A DNA stretch of 64,000 nt. Source: Moesziomyces globuligerus. Its lineage: Eukaryota > Basidiomycota > Ustilaginomycetes > Ustilaginales > Ustilaginaceae. Shown here in pieces: positions 19,682 through 29,039 of the stretch. Where the stretch lies: assembly GCA_030849465.1 (NCBI GenBank), contig JARVLF010000015.1:1798001-1862000 (forward strand), in the 5' to 3' direction. The translations under genes were made by a program, and so were the position numbers. The number at the start of each line of letters is the position of its first letter. Within the stretch, counting starts at the first letter, position 1. The notes under the pieces are model-generated. The model did not search any database. It had not been told where the DNA came from and saw only the letters and a list, made by a program, of their open reading frames with translations.

Positions 19682-22582
19682 ATGACGCTCTCCAGCTCGC
19701 ACGCCGATATGGCCCATTTCACCGACAGTCGTCCGGGTGCAGGCACCAGCAGCAGTCACAGCCACTTTGAGTCCGCATCCTCCATGCCATCGGAATCGGC
19801 GTCCACCTCGACCGCTTCAGACAAGCTCGCCCAGCCGATACCCGCTCGACCGAAGAACCACGTCCGCGGTGTCGCATCTGACTCTCGCGTCTGGACTACA
19901 GGCCGCAGTTTCTTCGAAGGCCGCTATCGCGAGCGACAGACCTATGTCAGCGTGCAAGAGCAGAAGGAGTTGGAAGCAGAGCGCGACGCCATCCAGCAGA
20001 TCCAGAATGTGCAGGCAGCCAAGCGTCGAGCCAAGATGATGAGGCTCACGCCTGCCTTTCCCACGCAACCTCGCGAAACCGTGCACACGCCCAGCCCGCC
20101 TTCCAGCGAAGCTTCGTCCGCGCGCACCGCCAGCGAACCCGACCTTGCCACTCCCCCCGACAGCCGAGTTCCGTTCCCCAGCCCTAAGACCCGGATCAGT
20201 CTGGCCACGGCTCAGAGCGCCGCTCCGCTCCATCCGGGATCGAGAAAGGCGCTGGCTCTCAAAGCCAACAGCCCCGGTCCGGAAGTCCTCGGCGGCCTCA
20301 GCCTCGATCTTCAATGTCTGCCATCGCCGGCTGGAGATCGCTCTTCCATCTCGTCCACCGCATCCACCAATTCCGAGCTGCTGCGCAAGAAGTCCGGTGA
20401 GCCGGTCAAGTCATCCTTGAAGCAGTATTCGGGCAGCTACATGGTCCCACGCTCTGCTAGCGATGCCATCCTCCCTTCGTCGGCGTACGGAACCAAATCC
20501 GTGCCCACCACGCCGAGCGCTCCCAAATTCGTCCATTTCGACACTCAGCTCGAGCACATCAAGATTTTCAAGGTCAAGGGTCGCCCCCAGGCGGTCTCCC
20601 GAGAAGGCAGTCCCGAGCACACAGAGACCGAGACCGAGGAGGAGCGCGACTATCCGTGGTTCGGTTCTCGCCGTGGAGGTGGCTCCGGTCGCGTTGCGGG
20701 CTCTCGAAGCCCGACGAACCCTTCAACGCCGCCTGCTACCGAGACGGACGAGCAGCTCGTCCTGCGCCTGCCCAACTTCCCGTCGTCTGCTAAATTATCG
20801 TTGGACAAGGACATCTTCCTCGAGAGGATCTATCTTTCGGACGACCTGCGCTCCGTTCGCGGTACGGTTCAGGTCAAGAACCTCAGCTTCGAAAAGTGGG
20901 TCGCAGTGCGCTTCACCCTCGACCACTGGGCCACGGTCAACGAAGTGTCGGCCGAGTATTCCGAGAGCATCAAGGACGGCACTGCCGACCGCTTCGTGTT
21001 TTCCATCAAGCTCAACGAGGTGCTCAACTGGCCTCGCGGAGCCGGTCTCAACGAGACCAAGACCATCTTCCTGTGCCTGCGCTACACGACCGGTGGACGC
21101 GAGATCTGGGACAACAACGATGGTGGCAACTACCAGCTTGATTTCCGCAAGCGCCCTGCCCAACCCGCAGAGGTGCCCCGAATGCCACCATCCTCGAGCG
21201 AGGGACGCGCTGCGGCGGCCTCGTTCGGCAACACCGTCCCGCGTCGATACACGCTCAGCGCGATGGGCCCCACATCCACTTCGTCCATCATCGAGATGGG
21301 ACGCAGAACCGGCGTCTACGGCCAGAAGGCGACGCGCGACAACGCCATGGAGCGTCTCAAGCAGGAGCTCGAGCGCCTCCGCTCCGACGAAGAGGAAGCA
21401 GACAAGGCGCCCCTCTCGGGCAGCCTTGCTTCCGAGATGTCGAAGCGTCGATCGCCGCCCGTCTCGCCCGGAGGAGCCGGCAAGCCCAGCTCGCCTTCCA
21501 TGTGGTCCGCCAGATACGACTTTGGCGCCTCGCTTCGCGACCCCAAGAGCGGCAGTCGCAAGACCGAGGCCGGACGCGCTGCTGCGCTCGACTACTTCTC
21601 GGCCCGCCCCAATGCCGCTGTCGCCTCCAGCCCGGTGCGCTCCTCGTTTGTCGTCAGTGCCGCTACTCCTTCTCCCGATGGCTCGACCCCGCGCAGCGCG
21701 GCCGAGCTCGTCCCCAAGTTCGGCCGCCTGGGAATGTTGAGCCCCGGCTTGGGCGAGAGTGTAGTCGAGCATGCCGCTGTCAACAGCTCCAACACCAGCT
21801 CCCCTACCGGCTCCCTTTTGCAAGTGCCGCAAGTGGGAGGAAGCACGGCGACCAGTCCTGCTGCGTCTTCGAGCACTCGCTTCAACTCATTCCCTCCCAA
21901 CAGGAACGGCCAGTCTCGCAGCATCTTCGGTATGTGGGACGACGAGATCAACGGCGGTGCGGGCTCCGGCTCGGCTTCGGGCTCGGCTTCCGCATCGAGG
22001 TCGGGCACGCCGCCGTCGCCCATCGGATTTTCGTCCACTCGGATCGAGATCAAGAGCGATGGCACTGTTCTGGAAGACTACACGCCGGACGGTAGCCAGG
22101 CCTCGCCAAACTCTCTCAACAACTCTCCCAACCCGTTCTCGCCTGCCCTGTCAGCCAGCTCCATCGACTCAGACTCGACTGCCATGCTCGAGCACAAGCC
22201 AGCCATGAACAGCAGCATTGACAACCTCGGCAGCGTCAGCGGTCCGTCTGCGTATCACTTCCTGCGCGCCGACCACCTCGAGGGCAGGACGCGCCCTTCG
22301 TCGTTTTCCGCAGGCGACGAAGCCGATCAGCACGGCTACTCTTCGTCGGCGCTTTCGTCGTCCACCACACTCTCACCCTCGTCCGAGCTTGCCACGCCGG
22401 ACGAAGAATTCATGCGCCCATCCAACCTGACCAGCTTCAACGAGCTTGTTGCCCGCTTTTGCTGGAACGGCGACAACCAAGTGCCGCAGGCAAGTCCTGA
22501 TGCACCTGGACTCGCTGCACACACGCCTACTTCGGCTTCGGGCCGCTCGACTCCCATCGCGCGTGCTGGAGGCGCTTACTGA
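19682..22582 (+). CDS. CBM21-domain protein, protein phosphatase 1 glycogen-targeting subunit type
   Basis: Probably brings protein phosphatase 1 to glycogen, like yeast Gac1/Pig1/Pig2. The protein has 966 residues from ATG 19682, chosen for its GCCACCATGA context over an in-frame ATG at 19571. The PP1-binding RVxF-like motif KFVHF is at 282-286, followed by acidic-flanked LEHIKIFK. A carbohydrate-binding module 21 spans about 361-490 (LERIYLSDDLRSVRGTVQVK, later VRFTLDHW, FCLRYTT-like FLCLRYTTGGREIWDNNDGGNYQLDF). The rest is Ser/Pro-rich and probably disordered, with a coiled-coil patch at about 580-600. The C-terminus has a second short conserved block (TSFNELVARFCWNGD) seen in fungal members of this type. 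No intron in the coding part. Confidence 0.87.
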   Translation: MTLSSSHADMAHFTDSRPGAGTSSSHSHFESASSMPSESASTSTASDKLAQPIPARPKNHVRGVASDSRVWTTGRSFFEGRYRERQTYVSVQEQKELEAERDAIQQIQNVQAAKRRAKMMRLTPAFPTQPRETVHTPSPPSSEASSARTASEPDLATPPDSRVPFPSPKTRISLATAQSAAPLHPGSRKALALKANSPGPEVLGGLSLDLQCLPSPAGDRSSISSTASTNSELLRKKSGEPVKSSLKQYSGSYMVPRSASDAILPSSAYGTKSVPTTPSAPKFVHFDTQLEHIKIFKVKGRPQAVSREGSPEHTETETEEERDYPWFGSRRGGGSGRVAGSRSPTNPSTPPATETDEQLVLRLPNFPSSAKLSLDKDIFLERIYLSDDLRSVRGTVQVKNLSFEKWVAVRFTLDHWATVNEVSAEYSESIKDGTADRFVFSIKLNEVLNWPRGAGLNETKTIFLCLRYTTGGREIWDNNDGGNYQLDFRKRPAQPAEVPRMPPSSSEGRAAAASFGNTVPRRYTLSAMGPTSTSSIIEMGRRTGVYGQKATRDNAMERLKQELERLRSDEEEADKAPLSGSLASEMSKRRSPPVSPGGAGKPSSPSMWSARYDFGASLRDPKSGSRKTEAGRAAALDYFSARPNAAVASSPVRSSFVVSAATPSPDGSTPRSAAELVPKFGRLGMLSPGLGESVVEHAAVNSSNTSSPTGSLLQVPQVGGSTATSPAASSSTRFNSFPPNRNGQSRSIFGMWDDEINGGAGSGSASGSASASRSGTPPSPIGFSSTRIEIKSDGTVLEDYTPDGSQASPNSLNNSPNPFSPALSASSIDSDSTAMLEHKPAMNSSIDNLGSVSGPSAYHFLRADHLEGRTRPSSFSAGDEADQHGYSSSALSSSTTLSPSSELATPDEEFMRPSNLTSFNELVARFCWNGDNQVPQASPDAPGLAAHTPTSASGRSTPIARAGGAY

Positions 22583-23387
22583 GCCCTCCAGCGCACATGC
22601 CTCGACGCCCTCATCTGAGCGTCAAAACACGCTCAGCCACTGTACACTATTCACCGTCCCGTTGCCACCTTGAGCCATCACTGTGCTCGGATTCGATCGG
22701 CATATCCGAACAGGTCAATCCACACATGCCAGGCATTCGCTGTTGCTGATGAGGCAGCAGCTGTAACCCAATCATCTCACCCCTTCTGGTCTCATCACAT
22801 TTCAGCACTCACACACTACTTCCGCATTAAGTCTGCTACGCATTGTCACAATCTCAATTTGCACGATTCCTCAATCCTTTACGCGCGTGCGGCTGGGCTC
22901 CTTGGACCAACGTGTGAGCGATCGGAAATGAGTAGACGCCAACGAGGACGGGCGAGCGCGAGCCGACTGAATCGAAGTGGCTCTGGACGTGCATGATAGG
23001 ACAGGTCATTGTGATTCTCTGGGGTGAATCGACGCCGGACGAGTGCGGAGGTCGCTTGGCTAATCCAGGTCAGGTCCATTGTGACAGCGTGCCTGATTAG
23101 GGGCTACAGGAGGATTGCGGGGCATCAGAGTCTTGGTCATGAAGCACAGTCGTCATGCGTGGGGTCATGTGTCGCTTCCCCACAAATCGCATGCGTCCGG
23201 TCGATCTCAACCTCGCTACCATTCTCGCGGCTGACCATCGACGGAAGTACAATGCGGATGCACGATCACCAAGCAAGCGCGAAGATGAATCATCTTCTGG
23301 GTCCACCCGCAGCCCCAGCAAGCGGAATCATTTGAAACTTCAGGGCCTTGCTATATATTCTTACCTTTCTCTTCGGTCAGCATCCAA
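22583..23387. other. Intergenic region between the CBM21 gene and tRNA-Gln
   Basis: 805 bp holding the CBM21 3' region and the 5' flank of the tRNA, including a TATATATT-like box at about 23351-23359, roughly 30 bp upstream of the tRNA. No gene is seen. Confidence 0.5.
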
Positions 23388-23495
23388 GGTTGTATGGAGT
23401 AGTTGGTTAACTTAGGAGATTCTGATCTGCGCCCCTTCGAGGGCGATGATACGATTCGACTTCTCTTGCCCTGGGTTCGAATCCCAGTACGACCT
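23388..23495 (+). tRNA. tRNA-Gln (anticodon CTG) with a 35-nt intron
   Basis: The cloverleaf folds by hand. Acceptor GGTTGTA (23388-23394) pairs with TACGACC (23488-23494) with one G-T wobble. D-arm is GAGT/ACTT (23397-23413). Anticodon stem GGAGA (23415-23419) pairs with TCTCT (23462-23466). The anticodon loop is TTCTGA-T with CTG at 23422-23424. T-arm is CTGGG-TTCGAAT-CCCAG (23471-23487) and matches the B-box consensus. The discriminator is T, as in yeast tRNA-Gln. The intron at 23426-23460 lies one base 3' of the anticodon, the canonical place, and contains a 5-bp hairpin (CGCCC/GGGCG, 23430-23445). A run of six T at 23499-23504 is the Pol III terminator. The mature tRNA is 73 nt before CCA. 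Confidence 0.92.
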
Positions 23496-23498
23496 TAC

Positions 23499-23504
23499 TT
23501 TTTT
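23499..23504 (+). terminator. Pol III terminator of tRNA-Gln
   Basis: Six consecutive T start four bases after the discriminator base, the usual RNA polymerase III stop. Confidence 0.85.
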
Positions 23505-23981
23505 GGAAATTTTTGGTGAAATTCTCAGGTCTCTTAATTTTTCGAACCATGTTGCTCTCGGCTTGCGGTTCAGGCTGTAGTCGTCAATACGGACAACAGC
23601 ATGCATGGGATCTTGCCCAAGGGGGACATCGCTACGTATGCGCATGGAAACGATTGCCACTTATGCCTGCACTAGGCTGTGTCCATCGAGAAAACTTCAG
23701 ACTTTCCAAAGACTGCTGCACGATCTATCGACGATCTCAAATCCACACACAAGGACCCGTGGCAGCATAGAAGTGAAAGGAGGGGCTTGACATTCGAAAA
23801 AGAAAGCGGTGCACAAGCCAAGAGCTTGCGAGAGGAGATGGCGAGAAAGGAATGTGCAAAAGAGGTTTGACGAGGGGAACAAGAGGCAGTCGGGGAGCGG
23901 GAGGGACTGTGAGTGGATTCGCGACACAGGAGATAAGACGAAGAAAGTAGGAAAGCCGTGGAGACAAGCGTGTGAGCACGT

Positions 23982-26900
23982 TCAGCGCCGCAAATATAGG
24001 GCTCCGTGAGTCCGGAGCACGTCGATGACATTGTTGTCGCCATGGAGGAACATTTGGATGTGGTTGGGAAGTTCGTTGAAAGCCTGCAACGGCGCACGGC
24101 GACCATCGACCTCTCTCTGGAACAGATAGCCCAAGACGTAGTCGGGGATGACATGGATGATTTCATCCTTACCACCGAAATAGCCCTGTCCATTTAGTAT
24201 CTCGGATATGTCGGTGGCCATGCGGACTCCCAGAGCCCTTGCTTCATGTGCCGGCCATTGCTTGTCGGCAGCCGTGTAGAGCACCGAATCTCGAGCCAGG
24301 ACAAAGTCTTTGATCCTTTGGGGCATCGACGACCAGTCCCACCAACGACGCGCCTGATCGGGATCTGTCGCATGTTTCGAGAAGAGCGCAAAGCTGTACG
24401 AGTTGTCCGGGTTCTGCAACACCCTCAGGACCTGGGCGGGATACGCGATGGTGCGCTCCGATTGCTCTGGAGGCGAGCGCTTGACACGACGAGGCGATCC
24501 GAGGGCGCGAAGAACGCTGGGGATGTTGCCCTCTTGTATGAGGTACGTCCGCAGATGCTCAGGCAGCTGGTCAAAGGGCACGGGATCCAGAAGCTGTCCG
24601 TTCAGCCGTCTCTGGAAGACAAACCTGTGCGTAGTGTCCGGGATGATGTAGATCGTCTCGGGATCTCGACCGGGAAAACGGTGCGAGTGAGCACGGACAT
24701 CGACCTTTGAGGACTGACTCCGAAAGACCATGGCTGCTTCTTGATCCGACGTTGCCCTTCTGGCAGGCTCGAATAGACTCGGATCCTCGAGCTGAAGGTG
24801 CGATCTGATCGATCTGATATCATTGGACAGCTCCGGCGAGCGCCTGGCTGAAGCTTGGTGCTCGTCGGAGCGGGCCCGAGTGCGCTCGAGCACGTAGTTG
24901 CCAACTGTCCCTGGCGCGAACCGAACGGTCTCGCCAGGGTACTCGATGACACGATCCTCTGCGGAAGGAGTGATGGCGCGTTTGCGGAATCGGAAGCGAC
25001 TTGGAGCCACGGCTCGGATGACGCTCGACATGCTGTCCTCGCCCCAGAGATAGTCTCGCAGATGCTCTGGCAGGTCGGCAAAGGCTACCGGCCGTTGCAG
25101 ATGCTCGCCGATCTGCCTCTGGAAGACGTACCTGTGCTGCTGATCAGGTATGATATGAATCGTTTCTGGCGTACGCCCAGGGTAGCGAAATACGTTGGTG
25201 TAGTCCTCGACGCCGTCGGCGACAATGACGCCTTGGGCCCTTGCTTGATCGACAGGCATCCTGCTCTTGGCGACCTTGTAGAGTGCCTGGTTGTTGGAAC
25301 GAATATGATTCTTGACTTCATCGGGCAGGAGCGACCATTTCCTGGACTGTATGGCGAACCCGCCGTGCACCGGAAGCACGTGGAAATAGTACTTGCCATC
25401 ACGTTCCCGCACCAGACGGAGATCCTGGCCCGGATACTGGATGCTGCGATTCTCTTCGATGGGAGGAGCGCGCTTGCGAAGAATGCGAGGAGGAAGAGTC
25501 CTGATGAGCTCGGAGAGACTCTCCTCCCCATACAGATAGACCTGCAGATGGCGAGGCAGCTGCACAAACTTGACGGGCGCCTGAAGCTGGCCATCGATCT
25601 GCCTCTGAAACAGGTAAACATGCTTGCTGTCAGGGACGATGCGAATCGTCTCCGGCCCTCGACCTGGGTAGTCAAAGACATTATCGTCGTCTTCATAGCC
25701 CGTCGCCACTCGAATGCCCTGTTTTCTTGCCTTGTCAGCTGGCATGTGGTCCCTGGTAGCCTCGTACAGCCGCCTTTCGTGCGTGAGGATGTGTTCCCTC
25801 AAATCCTTGGGCAGCAATGACCATGACCGGATCTGCAACGCCCCGTTCGGTCGCTGGGATCGGATGAAGTACACGTACGAATGATCTTCAAGCTGCTTTG
25901 CCCCCACTTTCTCCCCGGGATAGTCAATAAGGGGAAGCTCTTCACCGGGAGGAGCGCGCTTGCGGAGCCTTCGGCCAGTGACTGCATCGATGACGTCTTT
26001 GATGCTGTCGTCATACCAGAGGTAGTCCTTGATGTGGTCGGGAAGTTTGGCAAAAGGCACAGGCTCGAGCGTATGACCGTTGACCTGCCTCTCGAAAGCA
26101 TATGCGGACCGAGTGTCAGGAATAGCCCGAATCGTTTCTGGTCCGCGGCCGGGATAATTGTACACGTTGATGTGATCATCAAAGCGGTCGTTCAAACGAA
26201 CGCCCAGAGCCTGTGCGACGTCGGGCTTCATCTTGCCAACGACAGCCTTATAAAGCATGCGTTCGTTGGTCTTGATGTACCTCTTGACATCATCGGGCAG
26301 TTCTGACCAGGACATGCTTTGAAGTTGGAGGTCTGGCCGGGCCGGGATCGTCTCGAATAGGTACTCGTCACCTTTGAAAGCCCGCACGAGCCGAAGCTTG
26401 TCTCCCGGAAACTGAACGACGCGAGCTTCTTGGTCAGGAGGAGAGCGCTTGCGGAAACTTCGCCTGGTGACGATGCGGAGGACGCCGGCGATGCTGGGCT
26501 CGTCCAAGAGGTATCTCTTGAGATGCTGTGGGAGCTCTGCGAAAGTGACCGGCGCAAGACGTTGGGTACCGATCTGCCTCTCGAATACATAAGCATGCCT
26601 GACGTTCGGAATGATCCGAATCGCCTCGGGGGCACGGCCTGGGTACGGATACACGTTGTTGAGGTCATCAAAGCCATCGGACACGCGGACGCCGAGAGCT
26701 CTGGCCTGACCGGGAGCTATCTTGCTCTTGATCACCTCGTGAAGCTGCTGTTGCTTCTCTTTGATGTGTTGCTTGAGCTCAGGAGGAAGATGTGACCAGT
26801 ACGAGCTTTTGACCGCGTGGTCTTGACGGACCGGAAGGATGTCGATCACGTATCTGCTACCTCGGGGAGGTGGCGGCGTGAGCCGAAAATTCTGGCCAGG

Positions 26901-28832
26901 GAAGTAGATCGCTCGAGGCTCCTGAGCAACGGGACGGCCCTGGCGAGCAGCATAGGCCCAAGGTAAGTCGGGGTGCTTTTCCACAAGGCCCCTGACGAAG
27001 GTCTTGATATGTTCGGGGAGTTCATTGAACGAGGCTTTGCTGCGCTTCGCGCCGAAGAAACCATCCTTCAGGTACTCGAATCGGATGTTGTCTCCCTTCT
27101 GCAGTACGACGATGTCGTGTGCTATGCGGTTCCCGGTGGGGTAGAATCCGCTCGGATCCCCTAAGTGCGGCGAGACTCGGATATATCGCTCCGCGTCCAA
27201 CCCACCGTTCTTAACGGCTCTGTCAATCTTCCCGACCGCATCACGTAGCGCAGCGCGTTCAGCTGATGTCATCGACTCCCAGGTCTGTGGGACCCTGGCA
27301 TGAGAAGAGCCCGGCAGTTCCGTATAGAATTGCAGCCTGCCTTGTGAGCGAACGATCGTGTATCCGGCGCCAGGATATCTGAAGGAGTCGACCTGATGCC
27401 ATCCTGAACTTGACTCGCCTCCCGCACGTTTCGCGAGACGATGGAGGGAGGATGCCCAAGGCACATCCGGATGGCTTTGGGCGTAGCCAGTGATGAAGAG
27501 CTTGAGATGATCGGGAAGGCTGCTAAAAAGCGCATCCTTGCGCACCGAGCGGAATCTGCCCTGCTTGAGATACTGGAAGCGGTATTCGGTGCCACTCTGC
27601 AGTACGACGATGTTGTCCTTCGAGAAACCAGGCAGCGTGTAGAGGCCGTTGCGACCATTGACATCGCTCGAGATGCCCATGAAGTGCTCAGCCCGGGCCC
27701 AGTTGTCCGTCTGCGCCTGCTTCAGGTTCGGCACCAACTTACGGAGCCTCTGTCGCTCGGACTCCTCCAGCTCGTTCCAGGCAAACGGCCCCTCTTTCTC
27801 GACATCGGGCAGTCCTGGGTTGATGCGGTAGATTTGCACGTGCCCACCGAGCCTACGGACGAAGTTGTAGCCAGCACCATCGTACCGAAGGGTGTCGACC
27901 TGCGTCCACTGTGAACCGGGCGAGCCTCCCAAAGGGTTGCGCTTGCGAAGATGGAGCTTGGCGGCAGCGTTTTTGAGAATTTGCGCGCTGTCCTCTAAGC
28001 CTTCGCCCAATGACTGCCTAGCTGCTCTGCCCAGGCTCTCAGCACCTCGAGAGAGGGACGATGACGCTGAACCAGAAGTTCCTGGAGCACCACTAGGCGA
28101 AGGGAGATGACGTGGGCTATGAGGCTCGTCTTCGATCCGGTCCAGGCCTTCGTACAATAGCTCCCGCTGTCTTGCCACAGCCCTGTCGATGGCCTCTTCT
28201 TGCGCGATCAGTTCCGGCGTCACTTGCATCCCTTCCTTCCACGCCTTCATCTCGGCGCGCTGTCGAGGTGTCAATTTGCCATACGTATGGCTTTCCTCAT
28301 CGCCAGTGAGCTCGGCCGGCCTGTGCAGCTTCTGGACATCTGCGAGCTGTTCTTTCGTCAATTGGAACGTGGGCCTGATCTCGACCTCGCCAGGCCGGGG
28401 ACGACCTCTGAGTCGACCCTGTCGTAGGGCCCAAGCATTGGTCAGGGAATCGTACGGATGCAAGATCCAGGGTCTCGCTCGATTGAGCCCCATCTTGAGG
28501 CGATCAGCTGCTCGGGCTTTGGCAGCGTTCATTGAAAGGTACTGTCGCTTGAGTTGCGCTGCGGTCCATTGCCGCAGGTCGCGCCAGTACTGGCCAGACG
28601 TCCAGCTCGGAATGGGAGCTGCACTACTGGCGCCGTCGTGGGCGGCGTCTGCGACGCCACCTGGAGCAGCCACTCCAGTAGGAGGGCTAGAGAGAACATC
28701 CCCATCGCCGGCACGGCGGACCAAAGGTTGAGAGGGCGCGGCGGAGGAGAAAGTGGAGAGCAGGAAGAAGGCAAGCACAAAGAGCAGCAGCCACCAGGGC
28801 TGCTGTCGAGCAAGCTTGCGAGTCAACCGCAT
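23982..28832 (-). CDS. Secreted modular repeat protein with regularly spaced Kex2 (Lys-Arg) sites
   Basis: 1616 residues from ATG 28832 (MRLTRKLARQ). A classical signal peptide (hydrophobic WWLLLFVLAFFLLSTF, about 13-28) is followed by VRR at 38-40, a likely pro-region cut. Residues 41-296 are a Gly/Ala/Arg-rich leader. Then come eight modules of about 165 residues. Lys-Arg sites stand at 297-298, 468-469, 795-796, 958-959, 1120-1121, 1284-1285 and 1451-1452, spaced 162-171 residues (327 across modules 2 and 3, where the boundary reads RQGR at 631-633). Several are preceded by Arg (RKR). Modules 1-2 form one subtype and 3-8 another, whose hallmark is YPGR-x-PE-x-I-x-x-IP near the middle of each. 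No cysteine and no anchor or GPI signal. The layout resembles Rep1, Hum3 and other kexin-processed fungal proteins, but I know no family for the module. Function unknown; secretion and processing are inferred. Confidence 0.9.
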   Translation of the reverse strand: MRLTRKLARQQPWWLLLFVLAFFLLSTFSSAAPSQPLVRRAGDGDVLSSPPTGVAAPGGVADAAHDGASSAAPIPSWTSGQYWRDLRQWTAAQLKRQYLSMNAAKARAADRLKMGLNRARPWILHPYDSLTNAWALRQGRLRGRPRPGEVEIRPTFQLTKEQLADVQKLHRPAELTGDEESHTYGKLTPRQRAEMKAWKEGMQVTPELIAQEEAIDRAVARQRELLYEGLDRIEDEPHSPRHLPSPSGAPGTSGSASSSLSRGAESLGRAARQSLGEGLEDSAQILKNAAAKLHLRKRNPLGGSPGSQWTQVDTLRYDGAGYNFVRRLGGHVQIYRINPGLPDVEKEGPFAWNELEESERQRLRKLVPNLKQAQTDNWARAEHFMGISSDVNGRNGLYTLPGFSKDNIVVLQSGTEYRFQYLKQGRFRSVRKDALFSSLPDHLKLFITGYAQSHPDVPWASSLHRLAKRAGGESSSGWHQVDSFRYPGAGYTIVRSQGRLQFYTELPGSSHARVPQTWESMTSAERAALRDAVGKIDRAVKNGGLDAERYIRVSPHLGDPSGFYPTGNRIAHDIVVLQKGDNIRFEYLKDGFFGAKRSKASFNELPEHIKTFVRGLVEKHPDLPWAYAARQGRPVAQEPRAIYFPGQNFRLTPPPPRGSRYVIDILPVRQDHAVKSSYWSHLPPELKQHIKEKQQQLHEVIKSKIAPGQARALGVRVSDGFDDLNNVYPYPGRAPEAIRIIPNVRHAYVFERQIGTQRLAPVTFAELPQHLKRYLLDEPSIAGVLRIVTRRSFRKRSPPDQEARVVQFPGDKLRLVRAFKGDEYLFETIPARPDLQLQSMSWSELPDDVKRYIKTNERMLYKAVVGKMKPDVAQALGVRLNDRFDDHINVYNYPGRGPETIRAIPDTRSAYAFERQVNGHTLEPVPFAKLPDHIKDYLWYDDSIKDVIDAVTGRRLRKRAPPGEELPLIDYPGEKVGAKQLEDHSYVYFIRSQRPNGALQIRSWSLLPKDLREHILTHERRLYEATRDHMPADKARKQGIRVATGYEDDDNVFDYPGRGPETIRIVPDSKHVYLFQRQIDGQLQAPVKFVQLPRHLQVYLYGEESLSELIRTLPPRILRKRAPPIEENRSIQYPGQDLRLVRERDGKYYFHVLPVHGGFAIQSRKWSLLPDEVKNHIRSNNQALYKVAKSRMPVDQARAQGVIVADGVEDYTNVFRYPGRTPETIHIIPDQQHRYVFQRQIGEHLQRPVAFADLPEHLRDYLWGEDSMSSVIRAVAPSRFRFRKRAITPSAEDRVIEYPGETVRFAPGTVGNYVLERTRARSDEHQASARRSPELSNDIRSIRSHLQLEDPSLFEPARRATSDQEAAMVFRSQSSKVDVRAHSHRFPGRDPETIYIIPDTTHRFVFQRRLNGQLLDPVPFDQLPEHLRTYLIQEGNIPSVLRALGSPRRVKRSPPEQSERTIAYPAQVLRVLQNPDNSYSFALFSKHATDPDQARRWWDWSSMPQRIKDFVLARDSVLYTAADKQWPAHEARALGVRMATDISEILNGQGYFGGKDEIIHVIPDYVLGYLFQREVDGRRAPLQAFNELPNHIQMFLHGDNNVIDVLRTHGALYLRR

Positions 28833-28862
28833 CCTGGAAAGAACGTGGTGAGATGGAACGAG

Positions 28863-28935
28863 CTGTAAAGACGAGCATGAACGGAGTCGGTCAGCCTCGG
28901 ATCGGACTGGAAAAGCAGGACTAGAGGACACTCAC
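28863..28935 (-). other. Probable 5'-leader intron of the secreted repeat gene
   Basis: GTGAGT at 28935 and TTTACAG ending at 28863 bound a 73-bp interval with a GCTGACC branch-site-like sequence in between, just upstream of the start codon. Splicing would remove an upstream, out-of-frame ATG (about 28878) that would otherwise precede the real start. Confidence 0.5.
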
Positions 28936-29031
28936 TGTATGCGCTTTGAGTGGTAGTGATGGTGTGCAGAACGTTGGAGTACGAGAAGCGTTGGTGCGAC
29001 CAGTAGCGTGTCGATCCCGCAGAGCGCTTGC

Positions 29032-29039
29032 TTTATATA
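29032..29039 (-). promoter_or_regulatory. TATA box of the secreted repeat gene
   Basis: Perfect TATATAAA on the minus strand, 200 bp before the start codon. With a start site about 30 bp downstream, this leaves a leader of about 170 nt containing the proposed intron. A consensus TATA box fits a regulated rather than housekeeping gene. Confidence 0.6.

Noticed and set aside
24855..25820. A 321-codon plus-strand frame antisense to the secreted repeat gene
   Set aside because: No start context or domain, and the minus strand has a complete signal peptide and periodic modules.
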